A stretch of 64,000 nt of DNA from JARYLZ01 sp964388275 (GTDB lineage: Bacteria > Bacteroidota > Ignavibacteria > SZUA-365). The notes below the pieces were generated by a model that was not told the DNA's origin, searched no databases, and was given only the letters and a program-made list of their open reading frames with translations. Shown one piece after another: positions 1 through 9,195 of the stretch (its first letter is position 1; every line of letters begins with the position of its first letter). The stretch is taken from the NCBI GenBank assembly GCA_964388275.1, contig CAYLZD010000006.1, positions 113,336-177,335 of the forward strand, in the 5' to 3' direction. Position numbers and translations under genes: made by a program.

Positions 1-1
1 T

Positions 2-1816
2 GCCGGTTCGCTGCGCACATACATGATCGAGCAGATCGATCAACTTGTGACAAACGACAACCGGGGAATCATTACCGACTTCTCGCGCACGGAATACGAT
101 CCGCACGCTCTTTTTCAGCGGATCGGCGGAGGTTCTCTGGGAGGGAAAGCGCGCGGCCTGGCGTTCATCGATACCATTTTCAAAAGCTATTTGAGGCGCG
201 GGTATTTCCCTCAGGTCCGGATAACGATTCCCAAAACTTATATCGTCTGCACGGATGTCTTCTCCGAATTCGTGGAGTCGAACAAACTCCTGCAGATCGG
301 AATCAGCAATCTGCCTGACGAAGAAGTTCTTCAGCACTTCCTGAAAGCCAGGCTGCCTCGTAAATTCGAGGAGGACCTGAGGCTGATCATAAGCGCGAAC
401 CACTGCCCGCTGGCCGTCCGTTCATCCAGTCTGCTGGAAGACATGCTCTATCAGCCTTTCGCGGGAATATACTCCACGTTGATGCTTCCGAACAGCAACC
501 GGAATCCCGAGGTGCGTTTCCAGCGGCTGCTGCAGGCGGTTAAATTCGTATTCGCGTCTACTTACTTCCACGAGGCGAGAAATTACATCGAAGCCACGGG
601 CCACAGGCTCGAGGAAGAGAAGATGGCCGTGTTGATTCAGCAGGTCACCGGGGTGCGGCATGATCATTTCTTCTATCCCCATGTCTCAGGCGTCGCGCGC
701 TCGTACAACTACTACCCTTACGGCGACGCGAAACCGGGGGACGGGATCGTGGATCTGGCGCTCGGTCTCGGCAAGACTATTGTGGAGGGAGAACAGTGCC
801 TCAGATTCTGTCCGCGCTATCCTTCAGTTCTGCCGCAGTTTCTTTCCCAAAGGGATTACTTCAACAACACTCAGAGAAGATATTATGCGCTCGATCTCGG
901 CGGCGATATCGTAATGCGCCATCCGGTTGAGGACCAGAACCTTGTTTCCGTGGATGTGAAAGTGGCCGAGCGTCACAATTCGATCCGCTACCTGGTCTCG
1001 ACCTATGATTTCCAGAGCGATACCTTGTATGAAGGCGTCAACAGATCGGGATTCAGGTTGTTGACCTTTTCACCCATCCTTCAATCCGAGGTTATTCCGC
1101 TTTCACGGATTATAAACCTTCTTCTGCGGCTTTGCGAGACCGCAATGAACAGCCCGGTGGAAATCGAGTTCGCCGTTACTTTAGATAACGAGCGCGCTGT
1201 GCCGGCCGAATTCAGTTTTCTGCAGGTCAGGCCGATGGTCAAGGAGGAGCATCTGCTGGAAATCGACGCCAGTCCCGTACATCCCGAAAATCTGCTGCTG
1301 CAGAGCGACAAGGCGCTCGGGAACGGGATAATCCGCGTGGCGGACGTCGTGTTCGTGAAACCCGAATCGTTCGATCACGCACGCACTCGCGAAATGGCTG
1401 TCGAGATCGATACCGTCAACCACGAACTCACGCTGCAGCAGCGTCCTTATCTTCTTATCGGACCCGGCCGCTGGGGATCCAGCGATCCATGGCTCGGCAT
1501 ACCGGTCAAGTTTTCGAGCATCTCGTCGGCCAGGACCATCGTGGAGACTTCGCTTCCCAACATGATACCCGATCCTTCGCAGGGTTCGCATTTCTTCCAG
1601 AATCTCACTTCTTTCCGCATCGCGTATTTCACTCTGCGACATTACCGCGAGGGCGATGAAATCGACTGGGACTGGTTGAACGACCGGAGCGTTGAATCGG
1701 ATCTCAAGTGGATCAGGCACGTGCGCCTGGAGAGCGAACTCGAAATACGGGTTGACGGAAGAACCGGGCATGGCGTGATTCTGAAGAAGGCCCGGAACCC
1801 GAATCCCATGAAATGA
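2..1816 (+). CDS. PEP/pyruvate-binding domain protein, C-terminal part (5' end outside window)
   Basis: This is the C-terminal 604 residues of an ATP-grasp protein related to the nucleotide-binding domain of PEP synthase and pyruvate phosphate dikinase. The frame is open to the window edge, so the ATG at 23 is probably internal and an N-terminal domain (often a response-regulator or PAS-like module in this family) lies outside. Visible family signatures are GGSLGGKARGLAF near the start, AVRSSSLLEDMLYQPFAG, MAVLIQQVTG and FSFLQVRPM. The phosphohistidine swivelling domain and PEP-binding TIM barrel of the full dikinases are absent from what is seen. The family is common in Bacteroidota, usually unassigned. 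The reaction is not known; a phosphotransfer or ATP-dependent activation role is inferred from the fold. Confidence 0.85.
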   Translation, partial: AGSLRTYMIEQIDQLVTNDNRGIITDFSRTEYDPHALFQRIGGGSLGGKARGLAFIDTIFKSYLRRGYFPQVRITIPKTYIVCTDVFSEFVESNKLLQIGISNLPDEEVLQHFLKARLPRKFEEDLRLIISANHCPLAVRSSSLLEDMLYQPFAGIYSTLMLPNSNRNPEVRFQRLLQAVKFVFASTYFHEARNYIEATGHRLEEEKMAVLIQQVTGVRHDHFFYPHVSGVARSYNYYPYGDAKPGDGIVDLALGLGKTIVEGEQCLRFCPRYPSVLPQFLSQRDYFNNTQRRYYALDLGGDIVMRHPVEDQNLVSVDVKVAERHNSIRYLVSTYDFQSDTLYEGVNRSGFRLLTFSPILQSEVIPLSRIINLLLRLCETAMNSPVEIEFAVTLDNERAVPAEFSFLQVRPMVKEEHLLEIDASPVHPENLLLQSDKALGNGIIRVADVVFVKPESFDHARTREMAVEIDTVNHELTLQQRPYLLIGPGRWGSSDPWLGIPVKFSSISSARTIVETSLPNMIPDPSQGSHFFQNLTSFRIAYFTLRHYREGDEIDWDWLNDRSVESDLKWIRHVRLESELEIRVDGRTGHGVILKKARNPNPMK

Positions 1817-1880
1817 TCGAGCTCCTAACCCGGAGTTTTCCCGTAAGCAGGTCTGAAATCACGGGAAGGCCAATAAACAC

Positions 1881-1904
1881 TGTTGCCCGCGCTTGCGGGC
1901 AACA
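1881..1904. terminator. Perfect 10-bp hairpin between convergent genes
   Basis: TGTTGCCCGC and GCGGGCAACA form a perfect stem with a four-base GCTT loop. It lies between two genes that converge on it, so it probably ends transcription in both directions. No T-run follows on either strand, so the mechanism is inferred from position. Confidence 0.6.
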
Positions 1905-1944
1905 GATGGAAGTGCTGGCGCGGACAAACCGATTCGATCCGGAT

Positions 1945-3414
1945 TCAGGGCGCGAGCTTTATGGACTCCTCGTAAACCCTGCACTCTTTCAGAGTGAAGT
2001 GAAGGGTCTTGGACTGGTATCCGGCTTTTGCGAAAGTCAAAATGTACGTCGCGGGCGCCGTCAATCCCTGCCGCGTGTACCACCCCTCCTGATCGGTGAG
2101 GCCCAAGTCGATCTGCGACGAGCCGCGATGGACGGTTACCGTGACGCCCGAAAGCCAGGTCCCGCTCGTCGAGTCTTTCACGCGCACCTTTATTACGGCG
2201 GTGTGGCAGCTGTCCACGACCGCCTGTTTCATCGCCAGTGTATGCGCGAAACTTTCGTTGCATCCTACCGTGAATTCGAACTCCCTGGCGGCGTATCCGT
2301 CCGCGAACACCGCGATGTTGTAATGGCCTTCGCAGACATTGGTGAAGCGCGCCACGCCGGGCGCCCGGCCTTCGGATCCAGTGCTTTGCGCCGCGATAAT
2401 GGAAGAACCTCTGCGGAACTTCACCGTTGCGCCGTTAATGGGCGCGCGTGTGGTGGTGTCGATAATCGTGAATTGCACAACGCCGTGACAGCAGCTGTCG
2501 TTGGAGACTTCGGATACGAGTAGCGCATGCATGGCCTTGATTTCGCTGCATCCCATGGTGACGGTGAATTCCCTGACCCGGTAAGGCTCCTTCGAGATGC
2601 GGACCGCGTAAACTCCGTCGCAGAGTTCGCCGAATTCAACGCCCGCGGCGGTCGAGTATTTCTGCCGGGTGTCCATTCCGGCGCGCGACAGCTTGACCAG
2701 GGCGCCTACGATCGGGGTGTTGGTGGCGGAATCGATCGGTATGATGGTGAGCACTCCGAGACAACAGGAATCGCGGCTGCTGGTCGCTTCCATGCGTATG
2801 TCCAGACTGGAACTGTCGCAATACTGAATCACCGCGCCGCGTTCCACAACCCCATAGCCGGTTTTCGCGATGCGCAGCGAGTACGTTCCGGCCATGAGAT
2901 AGTTGAACTCCACAAGGCCGTTTGCGGGCGAAAGCACGGTTGTCAGAAGGACGCCGTTTCGTTTGAGGCGCACTTCCGCCCCCTCGATCGGCTGCCTTGT
3001 AGTGTAATCGGTGATGGTCAGTTTCAACCGCCCGCAGGCGCTGTCCTGATGCGTCATCGAGAGCACGGCCCCGTCGTTCCCCGCGCCGCCGGGTAACGAT
3101 GAGGCGGCGGCCAGAAACGGTTTGAAATCGGAATGCGACACTCTCAAAAGCAGGCCGCCCCGGTTCGAGGGCAGTTTCTCGAGGGTGAATAATCCGAAAT
3201 CGTCCGCCGTGTCGCGGGACAGCACTGTCTGTTCCGCTGACAGTGCTTCGACCACCGCTCCCGCGACGCCGTATGCCTGTTCATCCCTTATTATGCCGGA
3301 TAAAGTGTCCGAAAGCGGCGGCGAAGCCGGATCGTCCTTGCAGGAGAGCAACAACAGCGCGCACGCAGCCGGCAGTACGGCCGTGTATCCGGAAACAAAC
3401 AGTTTTCTCAACAT
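1945..3414 (-). CDS. Lipoprotein with five carboxypeptidase-regulatory-like repeats
   Basis: A 489-residue surface or periplasmic lipoprotein. The chosen start (MLRKLFV) gives a clean signal peptide ending in a LLLLSC lipobox and has a GGAGGAG ribosome-binding site six bases upstream; an open frame extends further but has no such support. After the lipobox come about five beta-sandwich repeats of roughly 90 residues. Each opens with a GxxxDxxTxxPIxGAxV-like strand typical of carboxypeptidase-regulatory/PEGA-like domains. From the second repeat onward each begins DSxCxG or DSCCxG and carries further cysteines near its end, suggesting a disulfide in each domain. No enzyme motif is present. It is probably a structural or adhesive envelope protein; the partner is unknown. 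It converges with the upstream PEP-binding gene. Confidence 0.8.
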   Translation of the reverse strand: MLRKLFVSGYTAVLPAACALLLLSCKDDPASPPLSDTLSGIIRDEQAYGVAGAVVEALSAEQTVLSRDTADDFGLFTLEKLPSNRGGLLLRVSHSDFKPFLAAASSLPGGAGNDGAVLSMTHQDSACGRLKLTITDYTTRQPIEGAEVRLKRNGVLLTTVLSPANGLVEFNYLMAGTYSLRIAKTGYGVVERGAVIQYCDSSSLDIRMEATSSRDSCCLGVLTIIPIDSATNTPIVGALVKLSRAGMDTRQKYSTAAGVEFGELCDGVYAVRISKEPYRVREFTVTMGCSEIKAMHALLVSEVSNDSCCHGVVQFTIIDTTTRAPINGATVKFRRGSSIIAAQSTGSEGRAPGVARFTNVCEGHYNIAVFADGYAAREFEFTVGCNESFAHTLAMKQAVVDSCHTAVIKVRVKDSTSGTWLSGVTVTVHRGSSQIDLGLTDQEGWYTRQGLTAPATYILTFAKAGYQSKTLHFTLKECRVYEESIKLAP

Positions 3415-3420
3415 TGAAAT

Positions 3421-3427
3421 CTCCTCC
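3421..3427 (-). promoter_or_regulatory. Ribosome-binding site that fixes the lipoprotein start
   Basis: GGAGGAG on the minus strand lies six bases before the ATG of the repeat lipoprotein. It decides for the internal ATG over the longer open frame. Confidence 0.75.
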
Positions 3428-3519
3428 TTGTAGTTTCGAAGCGGTTTGGAGGTGCTTCTCGGCCGGAGAACTCCTTTCGATGCCCGCGTGGCATCATCCG
3501 GCTGTTTTACAATTCTGTG

Positions 3520-3527
3520 CAAATATA
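3520..3527 (-). promoter_or_regulatory. Bacteroidota-type -7 promoter element TATATTTG
   Basis: The minus strand reads TATATTTG, an exact match to the TAnnTTTG -7 consensus of Bacteroidota primary sigma factor promoters. It lies about 105 bases before the lipoprotein start. No clear TTTG -33 box is seen 19 bases upstream. The same octamer precedes two other minus-strand genes in the window. Confidence 0.55.
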
Positions 3528-3691
3528 CTGCGTTTTATTCCGGTAATGACGGAAAACGGGAATACATCCGCCGGAATATGGACATAAGACGTTTTTCGAG
3601 CCCGAAACCTGACATGCCGAATCTTTTTTTTACGCGCTGAATCCTTTCTCCGAGCTATATTCGCATATCGAAAAACAGAAAAACTGAAATC

Positions 3692-4099
3692 ATGCAAACT
3701 TTCGAGTTCTTCGCCCTTGTCTTCTTCCTGCACGCCTATCTGCTTCAGGCGTTGCGTTCCATCGCGTATCCGGTCAAATACCGTGAAGCGGAAATTCGTT
3801 TCTACAAGACCGGGAAGCCCGGCCTGTTCGAGTACACTGTCTGGGGATTCATCGCGGCCGCCTTGGCCGCTCTCCTGGCGCATTTCATCACGGAACAACC
3901 GCGCATCGGTCAGCTTCTGCTCTACATCCAGACGCTGATGTTCGCTTTATCGGCGCCTCTCAACTTTATACCATTCCTTCGAACGCGCACGAAGAACACG
4001 CTCAACGCAAAGTCCGCCTCGGATTACAGATCCAGCGGGTTGCGGCGCCTGCTCATTGCGGCAATAATGATAATCCTGCCTCTGATCGTCGTCAAGTGA
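3692..4099 (+). CDS. Small three-helix membrane protein of unknown function
   Basis: A 135-residue hydrophobic protein not recognised as a named family. Three to four membrane segments are visible: an N-terminal segment (about residues 4-24), a second around 48-65, a third around 72-92 and a C-terminal helix that ends the protein (IIMIILPLIVV). A charged loop with several Lys/Arg lies before the last helix. A TATATTCG box, one base off the TAnnTTTG element, lies about 30 bases upstream and supports an independent transcript. It converges with the metal transporter operon. The function cannot be inferred from sequence or neighbours. Confidence 0.7.
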   Translation: MQTFEFFALVFFLHAYLLQALRSIAYPVKYREAEIRFYKTGKPGLFEYTVWGFIAAALAALLAHFITEQPRIGQLLLYIQTLMFALSAPLNFIPFLRTRTKNTLNAKSASDYRSSGLRRLLIAAIMIILPLIVVK

Positions 4100-4132
4100 C
4101 GATCCGGAGGCGCGGCGCCCGGCCCATGTCCT

Positions 4133-4933
4133 TCAGCGCCGCCGGCGTTTGGGCGATACGGCCCATGCGATTACGAATATGGACGTCGCGAGCAGGACAA
4201 TGGCGCCTCCGGACGGCAGATCGAACCAATACGCAAGAGCCAGCCCGGCCAGGGACGACATCACGCCGAAAAGCGCCGAGAGAGCCATCATTGCGCCGAG
4301 ACGGCGCGTCAATTGCAGGGCCGCGGCGGCCGGTGTCACTATCAGAGCCGAGACCAGGACCACTCCCACGGATTTGACGGAGATCACTACTGTGATCGCT
4401 ATCAGGCCCAGCAATACGTATCCCAGCGAGCGCACCGGAAGGCCCGTCACCTCGGCGTGTTCCTTGTCGAAGCTTATCGCCATGAATTCCTTGTAGTAGA
4501 TCAGCACGGTGGACAGGACAACGACCGTCAGGCCTGCGCTCAGAATGAGATCCTCGTCCGTGACCGCGAGAATGTTTCCGAACAGATAGCCGAAAAGATC
4601 GGTGTAATATCCGCGCAGGAAGGATATCAGCAGTATCCCCAACGCCATCGTCGCGGCGAAGAAGATGCCCACCACGGTGTCGCGGGCAAGGCCGCCCCTG
4701 TCGCTCACAAAGCCGATGCCGACCGCCACGCCCGTGCTGAATATCAGAGCGGTGTACAGCGGGTTGACTCCGGCGACCAGACCGATCGCAACTCCGGCGA
4801 AAGCCGAATGCGAGATGCCGGCGCCGATGAAGGAGAGTCCGTTCAGGACAACATACACGCCGATCACCGCGCAGACGCCGCCTATCAACACCGCTTCGAG
4901 CGCCGCGCGCTGCATGAAAGCGTATTCGAGCAT
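4133..4933 (-). CDS. Zinc/manganese-type ABC transporter permease
   Basis: A 266-residue inner-membrane permease of the ZnuB/TroC/MntB (ABC-3) family. It has eight to nine hydrophobic helices and the family's GISHSAFAGVAIG motif near residues 39-51. It is the last gene of a three-gene operon with its ATPase (five bases upstream) and solute-binding lipoprotein. It would form the homodimeric channel carrying Zn2+ or Mn2+ across the cytoplasmic membrane. Sequence alone does not decide between the two metals. A short basic tail (PKRRRR) ends the protein on the cytoplasmic side. Length is normal. Confidence 0.92.
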   Translation of the reverse strand: MLEYAFMQRAALEAVLIGGVCAVIGVYVVLNGLSFIGAGISHSAFAGVAIGLVAGVNPLYTALIFSTGVAVGIGFVSDRGGLARDTVVGIFFAATMALGILLISFLRGYYTDLFGYLFGNILAVTDEDLILSAGLTVVVLSTVLIYYKEFMAISFDKEHAEVTGLPVRSLGYVLLGLIAITVVISVKSVGVVLVSALIVTPAAAALQLTRRLGAMMALSALFGVMSSLAGLALAYWFDLPSGGAIVLLATSIFVIAWAVSPKRRRR

Positions 4934-4938
4934 GCCTT

Positions 4939-5751
4939 TTACTCTTCTCTGCCTGCGGTATGCGCGCTTTCGCCGACGACCATGTGAGGCATCTCGCCGT
5001 GCCCGAACAGAACCGCTCCGCAGCCGTACATGGCTTCGAGCGTACTGCCCGTGAATACATGTTCCGGACGCCCGTGAGCGACGAGGCGCGTGTTGACGCA
5101 GGCAATTGAATCGACGAATTTCGCCACCACTCCCATGTCGTGCGACACCAGCAGCACAGTGATCTTATCGTCCCTGTTCAGCCCGTGCAACCATTCGTAC
5201 AGACCTTCCGTCGATTGGTGATCGAGAGCGGAGGTCGGTTCGTCGAGAATGAGCAGAGAAGGCCGCTGCACGAGCGCCCTTGCGATGAGCACCCGCTGCT
5301 GCTGACCGCCTGAAAGCTCCGCAAGGCTCCGCTGCGCCGAATCCTGGAGCTGCACGCGCTCCAGGGCGTACCTCGCGGCGTCCTTGTGTTCGGAGCGGAT
5401 CCGCCGGTACATGCCGATCGTTGCGAACAATCCCGTGGTCACGACGTCTATGACGCGGAGCGGGAAGCTGAAATCCAGTTGAGCATGTTGAGGCACATAC
5501 CCCAGGCGCGCCCTTAATTCGCCCAGTTCCGACGGATCACGGCCGAATGTGCGCACCGTCCCCTTCAGCGGGCGAAGCTGGCCCAGAATCGTGCGGACAA
5601 GCGTGGTCTTTCCGGATCCGTTCGGACCGATGATTCCCCAGAAAGAGCCGGCCCTGACCGAGAAGGATACGTCATCCAGCGCGATGCGATTGCCGTACGC
5701 GACGGTAACAGAATCCAGCACGACGTGCTGGTCCGCGGCGCTTTCGCTCAC
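4939..5751 (-). CDS. Zinc/manganese-type ABC transporter ATP-binding protein
   Basis: A 270-residue ABC ATPase. Walker A is GPNGSGKTT, the signature is LSGGQQQR, Walker B is LLILDEPTSALD, and the switch histidine sits in LLVSHD. A QHAQLDFSFPL stretch follows the Q-loop in the style of ZnuC/MntA-type ATPases. It energises the permease encoded immediately downstream. The gene starts inside the last codons of the solute-binding protein gene (four-base overlap), which implies translational coupling within the operon. Confidence 0.93.
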   Translation of the reverse strand: MSESAADQHVVLDSVTVAYGNRIALDDVSFSVRAGSFWGIIGPNGSGKTTLVRTILGQLRPLKGTVRTFGRDPSELGELRARLGYVPQHAQLDFSFPLRVIDVVTTGLFATIGMYRRIRSEHKDAARYALERVQLQDSAQRSLAELSGGQQQRVLIARALVQRPSLLILDEPTSALDHQSTEGLYEWLHGLNRDDKITVLLVSHDMGVVAKFVDSIACVNTRLVAHGRPEHVFTGSTLEAMYGCGAVLFGHGEMPHMVVGESAHTAGREE

Positions 5752-6713
5752 CTGAACACCTCGTCCATTTTCCGGAGATTGTAGCGCATCAGCCCGAGGT
5801 AATCCATCGCGGTTGAAGGACTGCCGAGAGGATCCAAAATCGCCACGCGCGCGCCTGTTTCCGCCGCAAGCAATTCGGCGGCGCGGAACGACGACATGGT
5901 TTCCCCGAATACAGCCGGTATTGAATCGCGTCGCATCAGATCGACCAGATGGGAAAGCTCCCTCGCGGAAATTTCCTTTCCGGGGATCGATTCGATCACT
6001 CCGGCCTGTTTCAGTCCGTAACGAAGGGCGAAATGATCCCAGGAGGCGTGATGCGTGATGTAGGCGCGCTTCCGTTCAGGCCATTGCGCGATCGTGTTTT
6101 TGATTTCCGAGTCCAATACCCGAAGAGAATCGATATAGCGCCGCGTGTTCCGGGCGAATTCATCCGCGTACCGGGGTTCGAGATCCGAGAGCATATCGCG
6201 TATCAGTGAAACTATGTCTGCCGCATATGCCGGGTCCAGCCATACATGAGGATTGACGCCCCTGTGATCATGATCATGGGCGTCGAGGACGTCTGCATCC
6301 GGCTGCGTCAATGAGCCCGCGCCCCGAAGCCGATCGCCGGACAGCACCTCTTCGCCCGCGAGGAGCGTTTTCAAACCGTTGTTCGGAATATTGGCGCGCA
6401 GTTTGTCAGCCCAGTATTCCATACCGAGCCCTATTAACACCAGCGCCCGAGCCTTTTCCGCGCGGCGCAGCAATTCGGGGGTCAGGTCGAACACATGTGG
6501 ATTGGCGCCCGGCGGGACGACTGTAAGCACTTCCACGCGCTCGCCGCCCGTGGCCCGGACAAAGTCTCCGAGCGGCTGTATGCCCGCGACGACCAGTATC
6601 CGTTCCCCTTCGTCCGGCGACTTTCCGCATCCGAAGGACGCGAGGAATGCGGCAAGCCACGGCAAAACAAGCGCGCCGATCATATTTCGCGGGAATTGCG
6701 GCCGTTGAATCAT
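5748..6713 (-). CDS. Metal ABC transporter substrate-binding lipoprotein (ZnuA/TroA family)
   Basis: A 321-residue solute-binding protein with a signal peptide and a lipobox at LASFGC. Expected metal ligands are visible: His in GANPHVFDL, His in GVNPHVWLDP, His in THHASWDH, and Asp in ILDPLG near the C-terminus. A short His/Asp-rich loop (DAHDHDHRG) precedes the second ligand, as in many zinc-binding members, which favours zinc over manganese. It is first in the operon with the ATPase and permease. An alternative start ten codons downstream (MIGALVL) would also leave a working signal peptide; neither has a convincing ribosome-binding site. Confidence 0.92.
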   Translation of the reverse strand: MIQRPQFPRNMIGALVLPWLAAFLASFGCGKSPDEGERILVVAGIQPLGDFVRATGGERVEVLTVVPPGANPHVFDLTPELLRRAEKARALVLIGLGMEYWADKLRANIPNNGLKTLLAGEEVLSGDRLRGAGSLTQPDADVLDAHDHDHRGVNPHVWLDPAYAADIVSLIRDMLSDLEPRYADEFARNTRRYIDSLRVLDSEIKNTIAQWPERKRAYITHHASWDHFALRYGLKQAGVIESIPGKEISARELSHLVDLMRRDSIPAVFGETMSSFRAAELLAAETGARVAILDPLGSPSTAMDYLGLMRYNLRKMDEVFR

Positions 6714-6828
6714 TCATTAAATTACAAAAAAGCAGGTTGTCCCGGAACAGCGACTGATGCGTCCGCAGCCGCTCGAGCGCGCCGGATACCGAGTGATAGG
6801 CGCTGTCAAAGCGCAATTCCCGGATGTC

Positions 6829-6859
6829 TTTGTTTTCCCGTTTTATGACAGTATTTTCA
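6829..6859 (+). promoter_or_regulatory. Putative promoter of the ycf48-marR-hpnCDE-mnmA run
   Basis: TTTG, then exactly 19 bases, then TATTTTCA. The spacing is that of Bacteroidota TTTG/TAnnTTTG promoters, though the -7 box matches only in part. It lies about 50 bases before the first gene of the run. Confidence 0.4.
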
Positions 6860-6910
6860 AGAGACTGTTCTGGATACTTTCATCCCATCATCATATCGAA
6901 GGAATAACCT

Positions 6911-8731
6911 ATGCGTCGCTGCTCGAAAATGTTCCGTTTCGTTTCGACCGCATGGAAGCGCGCATTGCCGCTGCTCGCGTTCTTTTCGCTCACACTCTCC
7001 GCAGGCGCCCAGACCTGGACCTGGAAAAATCCGCTGCCGCACGGGAATACCAACAATTCGATTCAGCGGCCAGGACCCGACAAGATCGTCATCGTCGGGG
7101 ATCAAGGCCGCATAATACGCTCGGTCGACGATGGGAAAACCTGGACCCTTGTTCAAAGCAATACGGACATCTCGTTTCACGATCAGAGCTTCATCGATGC
7201 GGAATACGGTTGGGCATGCGGCGAGGACGGCATAATATCGAAGACAACCGACGGCGGACTGACCTGGCGCAGGCAGAACACGGGCACCTCGAAGCGGGTG
7301 TATGCCATCAATTTTTTCAGCCGGCAGGTCGGATGGGCGGTGGGCGTCGGAGGCCTGGTGCTTTACACCAGCAACGGCGGCGACACCTGGATCGACAAAT
7401 CCTACAACGAACCGCACTTCCTCAGATCGATTTATTTCGACGACGACGCGCGCGGCTGGATCATGGGCTGGGAAGGCCTCATTCTCGAGACGACCGACGG
7501 CGGAACCTCCTGGATGAAAAAGAATTTCAATCTTCCCGGCAATCCCGAGTATATCTATTACGTCAACAATACAGTGCGATTCATCTGCGGCGGCACAGGA
7601 CTGATGCTGAAGACCACAAACAGAGGCCAGGACTGGCGCAACATTGAAACCCCGACCGGAGTCACCCTGATCTCCATGTACTTCGTCGGCGATGACAAGG
7701 GCTGGGCGATCGGAAAGGGCGGAGTCATTTTGAAAACCACGGACAGAGGCGAAACCTGGAGAAGGGTGGAAAGCGGCACCGACGCCGATCTGATGGACGT
7801 ATCCTTCAGCGATTTCGGCACGGGCGTGGTGCTCGGAGTCCGCGGCACTCTGCTGCGCAGCACCGATTGGGGCGAGACTTGGACCAGCGTTTCCGTCGGA
7901 ACGAGGAAGTCTTTCTATTCCGTCGATTTCGTGGATGACAATCAGGGTTGGGCGATGAGCCAGGAAGGCGATTTTCTCAAGACGGACGACGGCGGTGACC
8001 GTTGGACTTATTCGAAGTACGACAGGTCGCTCGGATTGAACGCCATGGATTTTGTCAGTCCACAACAGGGATGGGTTGTCGGCAAGGCCGGGCATATCGC
8101 CGCTTCGACCGACGGCGGTGCGTCCTGGTCTGTGCAGCAGGACAAGAAGGGATATTCGCTGAACGGCGTAGTCTTCCGGGACAACATGACGGGCATGGCC
8201 GTCGGTGAAGGTGGAACAGTTCTTGTAACCGTCGATGGAGGCGGCAACTGGACCAAGCAGCCGTATCCTGACAATGCCACGCTTTACGGTGTGGCGCTCG
8301 CCGGTCCGCAATGCTGGTGTGTCGTCGGGGCCAACGGCAGCGTCGCCATGTCCTGCGACAACGGAGCGACTTGGGCTAAACAGGACGCTCCGACAACGGA
8401 GGAACTGCTGGCTGTGAAGTTCATCTCCCGCGACAAAGGATGGGCCTGCGGAACGCGCGGCACTGTGCTTGTCACGGAGGACGGTGGAGCGGCATGGGAA
8501 CTTATTCCGACGAAGGTTTTTCTCTCGCTCACCGGAATCGATTTCGCCGACGAAATGAACGGAACGGTCATCGGCGCTCAGGGAATGATACTTACCACGC
8601 AGAGCGGCGGCAAAACCTGGACAAGAGTGTCGAGACCGACAGAGGAGAGCCTGATCGGAATCCGGTATATCGGTCCCAAGATCATGTGGGCCGTCGGGCA
8701 CAACGGCACCGTGCTGCGCTGCGACTGGTGA
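6911..8731 (+). CDS. Exported Ycf48-like (BNR/Asp-box) beta-propeller protein
   Basis: A 606-residue exported protein. A signal peptide (about residues 1-34, ending SAGAQ) is followed by some twelve repeats of about 45 residues. Each has an Asp-box-like turn such as TTDGGLTW, TSNGGDTW, STDWGETW or TEDGGAAW, preceded by GWAxGxxGxIxxT. This is the Ycf48/photosynthesis-stability-factor-like propeller, which in non-photosynthetic FCB bacteria is a generic exported module. No C-terminal T9SS sorting domain is present, unlike the other large exported proteins here. The stop overlaps the GTG start of the MarR gene. The role is unknown; a scaffold or surface ligand-binding role is possible. Confidence 0.88.
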   Translation: MRRCSKMFRFVSTAWKRALPLLAFFSLTLSAGAQTWTWKNPLPHGNTNNSIQRPGPDKIVIVGDQGRIIRSVDDGKTWTLVQSNTDISFHDQSFIDAEYGWACGEDGIISKTTDGGLTWRRQNTGTSKRVYAINFFSRQVGWAVGVGGLVLYTSNGGDTWIDKSYNEPHFLRSIYFDDDARGWIMGWEGLILETTDGGTSWMKKNFNLPGNPEYIYYVNNTVRFICGGTGLMLKTTNRGQDWRNIETPTGVTLISMYFVGDDKGWAIGKGGVILKTTDRGETWRRVESGTDADLMDVSFSDFGTGVVLGVRGTLLRSTDWGETWTSVSVGTRKSFYSVDFVDDNQGWAMSQEGDFLKTDDGGDRWTYSKYDRSLGLNAMDFVSPQQGWVVGKAGHIAASTDGGASWSVQQDKKGYSLNGVVFRDNMTGMAVGEGGTVLVTVDGGGNWTKQPYPDNATLYGVALAGPQCWCVVGANGSVAMSCDNGATWAKQDAPTTEELLAVKFISRDKGWACGTRGTVLVTEDGGAAWELIPTKVFLSLTGIDFADEMNGTVIGAQGMILTTQSGGKTWTRVSRPTEESLIGIRYIGPKIMWAVGHNGTVLRCDW

Positions 8732-9195
8732 CCGAACGTTACGGAAAAAAGGCCGATCTAGCCCTGGGCCTTTGGGTAAAGCTCGCCAGGGCATATTCGA
8801 CTTTCAACAAGCTGACCATAAGGCAGATCCGCGAATTCGGACTGACGCAGCCGCAATTCGGGACGATAGAATGCCTGGGACACCTGGGGCCCATGACTAT
8901 CGGCGAGCTCTCGAGGAAGATGCTGGTCAGCGGGGGCAATATGACCTGCGTGATCGGGAATCTCGCCAAGGAGGGTCTCGTGGAAAAGACGCAGAGGGGC
9001 GATGACAAACGGTCGGTTATCGTCCGCCTTACCAGGAAGGGCAAACGCCTCTTCGAGGATACTTTCATCCTCCATGCCGATTACATCGCCCGTCTGATGT
9101 CGGTGCTGTCGGAGGAGGAACAAATGTTGCTCGGAAATCTGCTGCGGAAACTGGGATCCGAGCTGAGCAGGAACAATTCCGACCTCCGGACTTGA
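8728..9195 (+). CDS. MarR-family transcriptional regulator
   Basis: A 155-residue winged-helix regulator. A GTG start overlapping the previous stop (GTGA) was chosen because the family-like sequence begins right there (TERYGKKADLALGLW); the frame is also open much further upstream, but that part is a shadow of the propeller gene. Helix-turn-helix residues lie around GPMTIGELSRKMLVSGGNMTCVIGNL and the wing around QRGDDKRSVIVRLTRKG, typical of MarR. It probably dimerises through its terminal helices. It is the only regulator in a run of overlapping genes that includes the squalene pathway, so it may control that operon. Its ligand is unknown. Confidence 0.88.
   Translation: MTERYGKKADLALGLWVKLARAYSTFNKLTIRQIREFGLTQPQFGTIECLGHLGPMTIGELSRKMLVSGGNMTCVIGNLAKEGLVEKTQRGDDKRSVIVRLTRKGKRLFEDTFILHADYIARLMSVLSEEEQMLLGNLLRKLGSELSRNNSDLRT

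Noticed and set aside
4092..5105. Minus-strand frame (337 codons) overlapping permease and ATPase
   Set aside because: Arg/Gly/Ser-rich out-of-frame reading of the ABC transporter genes.
6857..8794. Long minus-strand open frame (645 codons) opposite the propeller gene
   Set aside because: It mirrors the repeats of the plus-strand gene, has no start signals and resembles no family.
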